Of a DNA stretch of 64,000 bases, positions 37,212-49,404 are shown in pieces (position 1 is the stretch's first letter; every line of letters begins with the position of its first letter). The translations under genes and the position numbers were made by a program. Location: positions 42,904,001-42,968,000 of the forward strand of contig CM114273.1 of the NCBI GenBank assembly GCA_050084515.1. Direction: 5' to 3'. This stretch comes from Blasia pusilla (taxonomy: Eukaryota > Marchantiophyta > Marchantiopsida > Blasiales). Below the pieces are notes generated by a model. The model was not told where the DNA came from. It saw nothing but the letters and a program-made list of their open reading frames with translations, and did no database searches.

Positions 37212-39618
37212 TCAAGTTTCGTCGATAAAGCGACAGACGCGAGCGTCCGTGAACACTAGGCCGGGGCGGCAGAAGTAGCCAGAGTCGGGTGCGCAGTGCA
37301 AATCTTCGGAGCATATGCACAGACCCTCCAGAGCGCAGAAAGGCTGCAGAGTCTGGAGAGTGGAAGCGGCGCCGTCCACATTTAGGACAGCATCGGTCCA
37401 TTCGTTGGAGAACAGGCCATGCGGATCATATCGGCGCTTGACCTCAAGAAATTCGGCGAGGTCCGGGAACAAGGTAGGCGCGGTGAGGAATCCCACGGGG
37501 CGATTCTTGCCCCAGTGCGGCTTGGCCTCATACTTGAGCATCATCATCTGCTCGACCTCCTCCATGACATCCTCGTCGAGCCGCGGAGTGCTGGCGTTGT
37601 AGCTGCGGAAGTACGTGAAGTCCAGATCCACGGAGTCATTGATTTCTCCCAAGTACGCACCGCTAGATTTCTTCTTGTAGCGCATGAGGATTCCGCTGTA
37701 CAACGACAGCCCGCAAAGGCCGGCGGGCCTGGCAGCCACGAGAGCCTTCACGTCTTGGACGAAGTCAGCGATGCGGTCGAACGAGATCGAGAAGGTGGTC
37801 TGGTGGAAGAACTCCCCCTTGTTGCGAGTGTCCCACCCGCACACCAACCCTGCTTCGTATGATGCATCGTCGCAGCTTCCACTAGCTTGGATCATGTTTT
37901 GGTACCCCGTAACTGGCCAGCCCAGGAAGACCACGCCATCGTTGGTCCACCCCTTGCCTATGAGCGACAATGCTCCCAGCTGAACTAAGCCCGCTTCGCA
38001 TTTTCCCTCTGAATCGCGTACAGCTTCAAAGCTCTCCTCTGCCATGAATCAACCCATCTCAATAGTTACGCTACGGTTCACGCATTCCGGGGACATGCTG
38101 GTGAATTCATGAATAAGAACTAGCTCTCCAAATTCTTATAAGCGATAGATTGGGATCATTGCCTCTCCACCCGATGATGAGGATGTACTAGAAAGGACTA
38201 CAAGAGGGTCAGTTCATCATCAGCCGGCGTCAATTTGAAACTGATCTCTTGTATCATCTAAAGAGATTGTGCGCATGACCTCTACACTCACATTCCGATT
38301 CCTTTTCGTCCAACTGTATATTTAAGGGATGCTGAGAATTCGAATCATCGACATACTTCTCCTCGAGATTACAATTTATAGCATAACCTGGTTAGTTATT
38401 ATGAGGGTACTTCTTTCAAGGAATTCTTTTGTACCATTATTATTATATTAGATGACGGCTTTCATCGACTCCTTACTACCTTAGATTCCCACTAGTATGC
38501 TAGTATGGAATTTCCAAGAAACTATGAACTGAATCTTGAGCTCGAGCTCTTTTAATGCACCAGTGAGATTCGCTTCCGGACATCGAAGCGAGTTCTGAGC
38601 AGCTCTGGCAGATAGAGCCAAATGTCGGAGTTCGTAGTTAAAGTGACTAGAGATTATGAGACTCACCTAAACTTCTGATTGCCTCGAGCGCGATAATCGG
38701 CTGACCGATGAATCCAGTGAAATCATTGGTTCCCTCCCCACTTTCCGAAACGTTGACTCTGTTGTCCTCCCTGTAGATTGCGATATTGAGTCCAGGGAAC
38801 CAGCTGACTTCCCCGAATTCGTTGGCTTCTGCATTCGCAGCTATCTGGGTTTCGAGATCACCGTCATCTTGCTGCACGAAACTGACTGATCTCTTGAACA
38901 TGGGCTCCAACTGTAGCGTCACCTTGGATATAACTCCAAGAACGCCGAGAGAAACCTTTGCTGCATTCAAATCCCTGTCGCCATCAACCAGCGTGATCAC
39001 CTTGGCGTATCCTTCCTTAGCGGAAGCCGGAACCACCATCCTCATTCCAGTCACGTACTCGTAGAGAGCGCTACCCTTGCCCCAACTGGAGCTGCCATGA
39101 GCACCCGTGCCCAGGACACCAGATATGGAGAGCCCTGCCCAGTAAGGCGAATGAGGAAATGCCAGGCCTTTCTCGGCGATGGTGTCGAAGAACACCTTCA
39201 ATCTCACGCCGGCATCCAGAGTCGCTGTGAGACTGATCTCGTCCACGGAGATCTGCTGATTGTAATCCCTCGTGCTTATGGACAATCCAGCATCGCCACC
39301 CGGGCACACGAGCTTGGGGATGCTGTGGCTGCCTCTGCTGACCACTCTCATTTTCTGGCCGGCCTTCACAGCGTGTGCGACAGCCACCACAAGTTCCTCC
39401 TCCGTCGTCGGGTACACGACGCTCGCGGCCTTGCAGTCGTCGCGATCCGGCCACACTCGGTAAGCGCTGTGGATCGAGCACGACGAATTGCCATCGCTGC
39501 ATGTAGCCGGTGGAAGCGACGTCCCTTCGCTGGGCTGGACCTGCAGCATGATCCCGGTCAAACAACTCCAGCCGATTGCAATGGCCAGAATCCTCAACCG
39601 CTTTGCTGTAGACTCCAT
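37212..39618 (-). CDS. GULLO: L-gulono-1,4-lactone oxidase/dehydrogenase-like protein, two exons
   Basis: Exon 1 (39618-38667) and exon 2 (38038-37212) join through a 628-bp GT-AG intron, in phase, giving about 592 aa, the usual length of plant GulLO proteins. An upstream in-frame ATG (39645) is possible; I chose 39618 because a signal-peptide-like hydrophobic stretch follows it (LRILAIAIGWSCLTGIML). An FAD_binding_4 domain covers roughly residues 50-220 (YPTTEEELVVAVAHAVKAG, VVSRGSHSIPKLVCPGG, GVLGTGAHGSSSWGKGSALY). The ALO-type C-terminal domain follows (GEFFHQTTFS, LCGLSLYSGILMRY, KPHWGKNRP). The C-terminal tail is Cys-rich (CALEGLCICSEDLHC), as in plant members. It should be a secreted or secretory-pathway flavoenzyme oxidising L-gulono-lactone to ascorbate; substrate range in plants is uncertain. 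Confidence 0.93.
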
Positions 39619-39645
39619 AACTCTCCCCTTCATGTGTGGTTGCAA

Positions 39646-42055
39646 GGATCCTTCTTAGACGATCCAAGGATTCTTCTATGTGCGTCTGTGCACACACAGT
39701 CGTAAATTTCTTCTGCTGAAAGCAATAGTAACCGTCTAATTTCAATCAATGAACTCGTACACACGGTTTGGTTACTAAGAGCAGGTCGTTGGCTTCGCCA
39801 ATCGCTCTACCTTTGTGCCCGGAATTGGCACCTACGTACATAGATCTGCAAAGAATCCAGTGCGGTCCGAGTTTGTCGAACTCAGCGCCAAGAATTTCCA
39901 ACTAGACAGGCCTGCAAAGCTCCAGTGTGCAAGCCCCAGTTTCTCTACAATGGTGACAGGACTTTGCAATTGTGCAGGTCTGCGAGAGTCCAGTCCAGTG
40001 CAGTTCTTCCTTGGAGCCAGGAGCTTGAAGGAAGATGAGCACAAGAGCAATTCAGCTAGAATTGCATATATACATCTCAGAGTCTATGGTGTGTGTATCA
40101 CTTAGGAACATGCTGTTTGTGGAGGAAGAAGTTTCGGAGGCAAGCGCTGCAATCCGATCTCGGTAGATGTCTAGATTGTGAGGCTAGGTGAGAATTGCTC
40201 GCAGTCCTTCTCAAACATGAACGATGAACAAAATAGTAATCGGTTGCTTGCTCTGATTGATCTCGATCAGCCATGACCAGTCTGATTTGTAGCCCACGGG
40301 TGCTGATTACAAATTGAAGAGTTCTGACACTCCATCGAAATTAGAAGAGCCGTAAACGGTCCGAATTCTCTTCTTGAGAAGAAGTGTAGAATTAAAACAG
40401 TTTTTCATTAAGTTGAGAGTTCTATACGAAATTCTATAGAGTAAAATTTGCAAACCCATAGTGAGCGAGTAGAATCGTTTATTTTAAAGTACTAATTATT
40501 TTGAAATAAGTATATAAATTTTTTTATTGACGCGAAAATATTTTGATTTTAAGATAGTTCTAATATCGTGTAATAGGATTTTGGATATGTGTATAGGACG
40601 GGCTATACACTATTTTCTTTTCTTATATAAGACGGCGTAGAAGCCGGGCAGACGTCTTCCCCCTTTCTACCCTAAATTGGCACCGTCAAGATTTTACTGT
40701 GACTTCGTCTTACCTCTTCCGACTCTTCCCTTCGCGTTTCCGGCGGGTGGAGGGAGACATGGGGGCGTCTCACAAAAGGGAGAGGTGGAGCACGATACGA
40801 CAAAGGTAGGAGTGAATCAGATGAGACGGACCAATAGAGGCACCTTTGTCGTGAGATTCCCCGCTCATGCATTTCCTCTGCGTGTGTGTGAGAGGTAAGA
40901 CCTCATTTATGGTCAAGGTAAAGGTAAATGATGAACCTCAATAAAATGCACGATGGAAAATCAAAAGAGTCCAAAGAGTCATACTTTTCTTTCATAGCAC
41001 CACCTGCAATGAAAAAAAAAGGGTTATTTCCCTTGGACTAAACGGTAGAGGCAATATCAGCAACATCTTAGAGAATTATAACTACTATTAAGTGGGCTTC
41101 TAAAGCCGGTGTCTCCCACATCTTGAGCCCGTCGCAAAAACCTATTAGTTTGGTTACGCAATCTAAAATACAAAATTGTAGTACCTAAGGACAATTCATT
41201 TTTCGAGTGGAGGCGAGGAATGCAGTCCGTAAAGAATGAGTCAAACTTCTCCCCTTCACCCCAAACATTTCTATAACAAGGGAAACCAATGGATGTCAAA
41301 TCGGTCGGTTACATGCTACTCAAAGTTATTCATAATTATTGATAATTAGGACCCGATCCTATGCAGCCAAGGTCGCAAGGACGTTGCGAAAACCCGGTTC
41401 CACTATTCCGGATCTTGGTTGATCCGACCTACCAGATTCATGAGACTTCAACAGAATTCTCACTTCAAAACATAAAACACAAATATGTGCAACGCGACCC
41501 ATTAGAAAAAAAGAATGATGGTCGGTGCGAATCAACCGGCCCTATGGAACCGGGTCCTTACTTGTACTCGACGTCGCCGGCCGGTCCCTGCGCCAAAAGC
41601 TTTGGCCCATAAAAAATGACGAGACCGTAGGGTTTCCTCGCATAGCGTTTCTGGAGTCTGGACCCAGCGCTGAGAAAAAAGATGCACTTCGATAAAAACG
41701 AACGATGGAAAACCCATAGGAAATACAAAAGAGGGGGACTCAATGACGTGAAGGCCCCAACAAGACCAAAAAAGGAATAAGGGGCCTTCCCCCCCCTAAC
41801 GACCATGTACGTCTTCCGACTCGTGTAAGTAAATCTCGGCCTTTTGTTGCTTCGCGATTCGCGCTGAAGTTTGTCGTCTACCTTGTCTTGTCATCTGTCA
41901 TCTAATATTATACGTCACGTGGTCCGCAAGTAGCACAACGTGGCTGCTCTTTGGATCCCTGTTATCCACTTTATAATGAAGTGAATGAATGAATGAATAA
42001 CTTCTGTTTTCAAATTTGGCATATTCTTCTCAAAGACGAAGTTCAGAACTTTAGG
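39646..42055. other. upstream of GULLO and intergenic, nothing further identified
   Basis: The promoter of the GULLO gene should lie at about 39650-40700, but no element was defined. CTTATATAAGACGG near 40622 is a TATA-like sequence without a linked gene. Short open frames here show no recognisable similarity. Confidence 0.35.
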
Positions 42056-42290
42056 GTCGCAAGGTTTTCGGGATACAACCAAAGCCCGGAGAGAACCGGG
42101 TTGGGTTTAGGGTTTAGGGTAGAACCGGGTTGACCGGGTTAATTTCAAAACTATCGTTTCAGTTTCTCGATCACCGGCCAACAACCGACGGGATATGGAG
42201 CGTCTCTTTTGTATTCGTATCCGGTTCTCGATCACCGGCCAGCAACCGACGGGATAGGTAACGTCTCTTTTGTATTCGTATCAAAATACC
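42056..42290. repeat. 61-bp tandem repeat and short telomere-like tract
   Basis: Two copies, offset by 61 bp, of TCTCGATCACCGGCCAACAA through CTCTTTTGTATTCGTATC (about 42165-42285). Just upstream, GGGTTTAGGGTTTAGGGT near 42104 resembles two units of the plant telomere repeat. Related GAGAACCGGG...ACCGGC...TTTGTATTTGTATCT sequence occurs at 27480-27600, so this may be a dispersed element. Confidence 0.6.
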
Positions 42291-42759
42291 GACCACTATC
42301 AGTATTAAGGAAAAACCTCAAAATTAATCATTCCCTGTAAGAAACGAAAAAAATTACCGGGACCTGGATACACCATAAAATTATTCTCTTACTACGAAAG
42401 TTAGTTCTCACATCCAATAAATGTTGTACTCGAATAGAGAAGAGAATTATTATATTCATATCTCTGAAATCTTGTTGAACTATATCCGATGGCGAATTCT
42501 CGTGTATTCCTCGAGAATACACGAGAATTCTTTTATACCAAAGTCCCATTCTCCATATTATTATGAAAGGGTTAGATTTTCTAGAAATTAATCTTAGAAT
42601 TGAAGATTTTAACAAATTGAATTATTCTTAAGGAAATTTTTTTTAAGCTATTTCCAAAATATATACAACCAAATTTAGATTTCTTTTCGGATTTACTACT
42701 AATTTTTTTAATTTATCTTAGTTCACCCCTTAGCAAACCTAACATAAAAATTTACTTTT
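42291..42759. other. AT-rich, nothing identified
   Basis: No gene-like frame seen. A short palindrome, ATTCTCGTGTATTCCTCGAG followed by AATACACGAGAATTC, lies at about 42495-42530. Confidence 0.4.
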
Positions 42760-42764
42760 CACAA

Positions 42765-43245
42765 TAGCACGATAATTTTTTGAGAATTCCCAACACTGAT
42801 ATTAGCTCTCAACCATATCAATAAGGGTGTAATTTTTTAAACCTTTAATTTTACAACAAGGATCCCATGGGGGCCTCTTAAGCAATTGTCTCCTTCAATT
42901 TATATTTTTATCCTAGGCAAGGATTTTTTACATGAGTTATGTTATAATTATAACACGTTAGGCTGTTTTGAAGTACGAAACTCCATGATGCTCACAAGTG
43001 CGACAATTTTTAGAGAATTCCCAACATTGATATTAGCTCTCAACCATATCAATAAGGGTGTAATGTTTTAAACCTTTAATTTTACATCCATGGTCCCATG
43101 GAGGCCTCTTAAGCAATTGTCTCCTTTAATTTATATTTTCATCCTAGGCAAGGATTTTTTATATGATTTATGTTATAATTACATTACATTTCAGGCTGTT
43201 TTTGAAGTATGAAGTTCCAAAATGCTCACTAATGCGAAGCCCATA
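42765..43245. repeat. 231-bp tandem duplication (two copies)
   Basis: GAGAATTCCCAACACTGATA at 42782 recurs at 43013 (with ATT for ACT). The following 200 bp, including GATCCCATGGGGGCCTC/GGTCCCATGGAGGCCTC and ATCCTAGGCAAGGATTTTTT, are repeated with moderate divergence. No coding function seen. Confidence 0.8.
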
Positions 43246-43252
43246 GAAATCC

Positions 43253-43425
43253 GCGTTTTTTTTTTTATTGCGAGACCGGGTAGCTTGAACGCGGGCAGGC
43301 CAAAAAGAGGAGAGTGCCGAAATGAAGCACCGAGGGTGGAATCGAACTCCGGCCACGATGCCCACATGACGTGACCTGTCTCACTAGCCTACAAGCATTC
43401 CACGGTGTTATGCAGGGGGATTCGT
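43253..43425 (-). repeat. tRNA-derived SINE-like sequence
   Basis: On the minus strand AGTTCGATTCCACC (about 43336-43349) matches a Pol III box B (GTTCGANTCC). About 30 bases upstream, TAGGCTAGTGAGACAGG resembles box A. The body is followed by an A-rich run (complement of the T run at 43257-43268). It does not fold as a full tRNA in my reading, so a SINE or tRNA pseudogene is likelier than a working tRNA. Confidence 0.5.
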
Positions 43426-43429
43426 TATC

Positions 43430-44350
43430 TAATTGTGAAAGTAATTTTTTTTATTACCTGCCCGGATCTTCTGCCCGTTGGAGTGACCATTCTCGCAAAA
43501 AATGCAAGACTGTGGCAATCTAAGGTCTTTGCACTAGTGTAATAGCAACTACCTCCCATTTACCTTCCTCATAACATTGATTGTTTTCATCCCTCGCTTG
43601 TTGTTGTTATGAAGTACATTGGATGGCATGATCTATGCCAATCGGTAAACAAAATAGTACCCCAATTTCTTATAATAAAAGCATATTCATTGCTAAAAAA
43701 AGAGAGTGAAACTAATATTGTGACCAACTCAAGACCTTGACTAGAGACTTGGTTGGATGGTTGTACCTAATCCACATTTGAAATTTGAAATATCAGATTT
43801 TCCTCTACAAAGAATTTTGGAAGAAATGCACTCCTTCCTCTACACATGAAACTCATGAAATCTTGTTCCTCTAAAAAATATGCTCTTATGGAAAAGATAT
43901 ATACTTCTCTTTATGATTTCAATGATTAGAATAGAGCTCTTTTCATGTAAACTCCATATTTTATGGACAACTTGTGATGGAAACTTATCATCCCACTCTT
44001 CTACCTTGATAGCAAAATGCTATTGAAATCCTCCACAAATCAATGGCTCTTTTCCTCTATTTTATTAACCCTCAAAAAATCTAGCCAAATATTTAAACTC
44101 AAAATATCTTCTTGAAAGTTGAGAGTTTGCCTCAAAGATTCTAAAACCCCACAAAGCAATACATACTCAATTGGTAAAATTTGGTGGTGTATTGATTGAA
44201 CTCTTGATTTGCTCAATTGGATAACTTGTGAATTGACATAACATCTGATTATAAAAGTTCAAGACCCATGAAATCGAACTAAAAAATCCGTATTACAATC
44301 TATAACCTCCAAGGACTTCTCTTAGTTTGATCATATGTTTGATATAGTTT
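43430..44350. other. AT-rich, nothing identified
   Basis: No recognisable gene. The stretch may belong to the decayed Helitron that follows, but no motif supports this. Confidence 0.35.
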
Positions 44351-44352
44351 AA

Positions 44353-45585
44353 ATGACATTGTTTTCTTGCTTATTGATTTGTTGTGTGTTTTCTAACTTA
44401 TCTGTGAATATTGACATAACATGCCTTGTACAGAAGATAATGTTGATCATATGGGATGAAGCCTCTACAATGACCCACCGTCTTGCCCACCTTCACACTT
44501 TTGAGGCTCTAAATCATACTTTTGAAGATATTATGGGTTTGGTCGATCCTTGAGTGCAAGATTTGCTATTTAGGGGCAAGATATTTATATTCGGTGATGT
44601 GCTCCAAAAACTTCTTCCTATTTTTCATCACGGTAATCGTCCCACTATTATGCTTGCAACCCTCAAGAGATGTCTTATTTGGTCTTCTATGAGAGTCATG
44701 AAACTCACTAGCAACATGAGAGTAAATTCCTTACAAGGTGTAAAAGTAAACACTCTACTTGTGCTTTTCCTATTGTTCGTATTTCTTAATAGCATGCACC
44801 AATTATTTAAATTTTTTTTTTTCTTAGGACAAGTGTGGCATTAGCAAGAAGTATTTGCAAATTGGTTGTTAAAGTTTGGCGAGGGTCGCATATCATTACA
44901 TTCCAACTTGGATATGATTTCATACAAATTCCCGATGTTATGTTTGTTAAGAATACAATACTCAATGATCTCATCAATATTTTTTATGGAAGTGATATTG
45001 AGAAGTGGATGATATTGACTTCTTGAGGGAAATCTCTATTATTCAATCAAGAATACTTTTTTGGACATTATTAATGCTAGAATCATGCCTCAATTTATTG
45101 GAGAGGTTATTTCAATATTTTCTTAAATATCATGTATCTAAACTATAACATGAAAGTTTGCACTGGTGTAATTCTACGTTAGCTATTTCATTCTAATTAT
45201 TTTTTTTCAGAGCACACTTTCTTAAGCGTTGATTCGATTTATGAGGATGGAATGAGGATTAAATATCCAACATAATTCTTGAATATATGTTTTCCATCAA
45301 GACTTCCACCACATTCTTTAAATTTAAAGATTGGAGCTCCAATCATATTATTGTAAAATTATAATGGAGTAAAGGGTCGGGACAAGCAAACAATACTCGC
45401 TTGGTGGTTGTTGAATTTGGTCGACATGTTATAAATGCAGTAACTATAATTGGAAAGAATATTGGAGATTGAGTGTTTATTCCATGCATTTCGTTGATTG
45501 CATACACTTCTAGTTTACCTTTTGATTTAAGATGATTTCAATCTTCTATTGAGCATCACGGTTGCACATAAACAAAGTTTGTGTC
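44353..45585 (+). pseudogene. Helitron Rep/helicase (PIF1-like) remnant
   Basis: Ordered pieces of the PIF1-like helicase of Helitrons are visible: LIIWDEASTMTHR (Walker B region, 44443), HTFEALNHTFEDIM (44500), KIFIFGDVLQKLLPIF (44579; the family has GGDFRQ-LPV) and VMKLTSNMRV (44695). Next come GYDFIQIPDVM with DLINIFYGS (44910-44990), then SRLPPHSLNLKIGAPIILL (45298). After a frameshift NTRLVVVEFGRHVINA and GKNIGD*VFIP (45395-45480) follow. Numerous stops occur. The N-terminal Rep (HUH) part and the element ends were not found. It is a fossil of a rolling-circle transposon. Confidence 0.75.
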
Positions 45586-45589
45586 CGGT

Positions 45590-47092
45590 GACTTATGTCC
45601 GTCCTCGGAAAAAACATGTGCGTGCAGCCCTAACCGCATGTATATGGTATCCCACACCTGATCATGGTCTGTGTCCGGCCCGCTTGGGAGGGGTGCGGGC
45701 TACAACCCACACCTAGCCCGGGTGGGTTAGACCCTTTTTTTCCCATGCGGGCCAGACGTAGGAGGAGCTGGGCACGGGAGAGGCAACGTCATACGCATAC
45801 TCCCTTGGACATCAATCTTTAGTGTTGTGGAAGCATACGTTCAGTAGGACACACTCTCACTGTTGATCTGCACCCAAACACACTCAGTTCGTCTGGTATG
45901 ACCAATCAACATTCCAACCTACCGAGTTCTCAACTCGGCACTTCATCAAACTCAACCTTTCTAGTTCCTCACTTCCTAACACGGGAAGTCTTCCAAGACT
46001 TGGGAAAAACTTTCTCGATAGTCCTGACATCTAAAATGACGTCCGCATGCCTAGCGGTCCTAAGAGTCCAAAGGACCTCCCATGAGTCCCTAATTAAGAT
46101 CCAACTAAATGAGTCATAGGTTGGAATCCAATAAGGACCTCCAAAATCCACTCTATTGGACTTGGTTTGGGTTTCAAGTCCCAACACCAAACTCTTTATC
46201 CATTCTGTGCCCTTGGTTCGCCTTGCGGCGCCCCAAAGTGAGATTCAAGTCCCAAGCACTCTTGGATACCTTCCCCTTTACTAATACTTCTGGGTTCTCT
46301 CCCCTCCCCCTATCTTTTGGGAAAAGACTCTCAAGCGCTCTTGTTGGCCCTTAACCCAACTCCTCATATAGACGTCTTGGGAAAGTTTCTTAGACTCTAC
46401 TTGTGCATTTTCTAAGATCTTTGCTGTGTTGGAATCGAATTTTCATAAGCTTATCAATGCCATCTTATTTGTTCCAAACGCATCTTGGGACCTCAGAGGT
46501 CTCACTTCCGCGGAAGTGACACATCACTTACGACAAAGTATAGGGTTTTTTCATTGGATTTCGGGGAAGACTTATAAATTAATATGGAAGAACTAAAGGG
46601 TATTTTTTATTTACGGCTGCACTTATAAAAACAATAGGGCATTATTAATTAGTCGGGAGTACACAGAAGATGTCTAAGAAAGTAAGGAGGTTTTTTTTTT
46701 TAAAACTATGGATACACGTGTCAACCATATATTGATCCACGTGTCAACTCTTTGAGTATTTTTGAGCTAGCCCAACAAAATAAGTGAGAGGGATTTTTCA
46801 ATTAATTTTGAATTTTAAATGCTTATCTAACCTAATGAGGACGTTGGCGGGTGGGAGAGAGGAATCTCGGGGGTCAAGGTTGCCATACGAGAGAGAGGAA
46901 TCTCGGGGGTCAGGGTCGCAGCTCGGATGCAAGAAAGAAATGCTAATTGCTCAAGTTTGGAGCTCGGGGCCGCAACTTGGAGAGTGCTAATCGTCCAAGA
47001 AAAATTGGAATACTGCTGCCACATTCTCGTTTTTGCCTGAGAGGTAGCGCATGGAACTGAGTTTTTTCCAGATTTGAAGCAATTTTTAAGCA

Positions 47093-47095
<3 letters not shown>
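45590..47095. other. intergenic, no gene recognised
   Basis: Contains GC-richer sequence at 45640-45780 and a short direct repeat GAGAGAGGAATCTCGGGGGTCA (first 20 bases identical) at about 46855 and 46890. No coding similarity was recognised. Confidence 0.4.

Positions 47096-47098
<3 letters not shown>

Positions 47099-47180
<82 letters not shown>
47099..47180. repeat. (CT)n microsatellite
   Basis: An uninterrupted CT run of about 82 bp. A second pyrimidine tract made of CTCTCCTCTCTTCC units lies at 47630-47694, right next to the 5' break of element C. Confidence 0.95.
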
Positions 47181-47183
<3 letters not shown>

Positions 47184-47716
47184 TTGGTTTACTCAAGAGA
47201 GTCGGAGGTAGAAGTAGGAATCCACCAACCAATTCTGTCCCTCAAAGAAGTTCGAAGTATTTTAAACAAACCACTTTGAGGATGCAAAATGAGGTTTTAG
47301 ATTGTACTCTTTTTTTTTTCTCAACCTTCACTGTGAGCTTGAACTCTATTCAGCCCGGGGCAAATGATAGATTTTTTCCAGCCTTGGATGGAAAAAGTGA
47401 TTGGTTCCACACTTATGATTCCACTGATTTTTCAGTTTTGTAAATTTTGTGCAATTTGCAACTTGTCAGACTCACAGGGGTTGCCAAAATATGGAAGAGG
47501 AAAAAACACTGTGGGATTGTTTAATAAATGAACAAAAAAGTGCAAAAAAATTCACACAAAAAGTTTCCTCTCTTCAACCCAACGGAAACTCTCTTAAAAA
47601 AAAAGTATCTATTTCGGTTGAAGGTAGTTTCCTCTCTCCTCTCTCCTCTCTTCCTCTCTCCTCTCTCCTCTCTTCCTCTCTTCCTCTCCTCTTACCGCAT
47701 CTCGGTTGAGTCTTAA

Positions 47717-49350
47717 CCCATGTCCGAGTCAGAGAGACGACACAGGAGCTTGATGGCACGGAGAGAGTGATGAGGAGATGGTGCCCGGTTGGCATGCATC
47801 TGCCTATCTTTGTTGGTTGACTATGGCAGGTCAGCCACAGGTGATGACTCCAGTGGTGGGATTGGATGATGGGTCTTTGGATCCGGAGGTTAGTGAGGAG
47901 GCGATAGGTGGTGGTGATATCCATGATGACGTGGAGGTTGTGGAGTTCTTGCGCACTGGCGTCAGTGCGAGTACAGTGAGTGCTAGGGAGCGGGATCGGA
48001 TCCTACAGAGAGCCAAGAGGTTCAAGTGGGAGGGGATTCACATTTTGCGGGTATGGGGAGATGGTAGGATACGAGTGGTACCTCATCCTTCCCAGCAAGC
48101 ACGTGTAGTGCGACATGCCCATGAGGAGTTGGGACATTTCGAGTAAAGCGCACTTTTACGCCTTACTCCAGTGTTCGATGATTGGTGGCGCGGCATGCAT
48201 ACTGGGATACAGCAGTTTGTGGCCAGATGTATGGTATGTGACAGAGTGCGAGCATCCTTCAATGCTCCTTCTCCGCAGTTACATCCTTTGCCGATTATGG
48301 GTTTAGGTTATCGGTGGAGTTTAGACTTTGCGGGACCTTTGCCATTGACAGGGCGTCATCATAGGTACGTGTTGGTCATGGTGGAGCATTTCTCCAAGTG
48401 GATAGAGTTGGTGGCACTACCAGACAAGGCGAGCAAGGGAACATCTTATGCGTTTCTAGATCGTGTGCTTAGTCACTTTGGTGCACCGGCGGAGGTGTTG
48501 ACTGACCAGGGTACCGAGTTCAAGGGAGAGTTTCAGGCCTTGTGTGATCAGGCGCTGATAGATCACGGCACCACGTCCAGGGATCATCTTGAGGCAGATG
48601 AGAGTGGTACAGACGGTGAAGAGAGGATTGCGCAAGTATGGCTTGCAGCGGGGACAGTTGAGGGAGTGGGACCTACAGTTGCCATGGTTGGCTATGGGTT
48701 ATCGCTTTAGTCGGCAGGCATCCTTGGCTTCATTTTCACCGTACTTTTTGCTCTTTGGGAGAGAGCCTGATTTACCTGCAATGATTCGACGTGACATGGC
48801 GGAGGTGTTAGATCTTGATGATCCAGATGTGTGGGTGCAAGCATGTTCTCAGAGGGCAGAAGTTTTTCGTAGAGTTATGCCTATGGCCTTTGAGAACTTA
48901 GCTATTGCCCAGCATAGAGATACATTGAGGTACGCAACCATTTTTGGAGGAGGTTATCATCCAGGGATTAGGAGGTTTCATCCTGGAGATTATGTGTATT
49001 TACAGCAGGCGGCACCCACAACGCTAGATGTCACTGCAGGGCGCACGATCCTACGTGTGCGCGAGGTATTTCTGACCGGAGTCCTCATGTTGGAGTGGCG
49101 GGATGGTAAGGTTTGGAAGGATCATGTGCGCAATTGTGCGTCATGTCATCTTCTGAATGTAGATGGGACGGTGGATCCGAGCTTGGTAGTGGTACCTGCA
49201 GGCTTGAGGTGTATGTTGTGCGGATCTGCGAGGGGTGCAACCACCATGTTGGTTTGTGATGGTTGTTCTCGAGGGTGGCATATGTCATGTCTGACCCCCC
49301 CTCTTGATGTGGTTCCCACGGGACGATGGATGTGTCCGAGATGTGTATAG
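47717..49350 (+). pseudogene. element C: 5'-truncated integrase and PHD of the DNMT-carrying family
   Basis: It begins inside the RNase H-integrase linker (WHGESDEEM, PGWHASAYLCW) and runs through the integrase to the PHD finger. HAHEELGHF (48115) and CMVCDRV (48230) give the zinc site, across a stop. LDFAGPLP and LTDQGTEFK give two catalytic Asp. Near 48598, relative to element D, 11 bases are missing, which removes the segment with the catalytic Glu and shifts the frame. The frame from 48589 then stays open through the C-terminal domain and PHD to 49350. The PHD (49204-49347) has all eight ligands: CMLC, CDGC, WHMSC, CPRC. Everything upstream of the linker is missing. Confidence 0.88.
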
Positions 49351-49404
49351 GGTAGTAGGTCATGTTAGAGATATGTGATATTTTCTATCTGGAGTTAGGG
49401 GGAT

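Noticed and set aside
37419-37862. Open frames antisense to GULLO exon 2 (and 39071-39745 in exon 1)
   Set aside because: GC-rich coding exons give long antisense frames; the minus-strand protein has full family similarity.
42100-42125. Telomere or interstitial telomeric block
   Set aside because: Only about two TTTAGGG units are present, within a GGGTT-rich tandem repeat; this can be chance.
43253-43425. A functional tRNA gene on the minus strand
   Set aside because: Box B is good, but I could not fold an acceptor stem and anticodon arm; the A-rich tail points to a SINE-like element.
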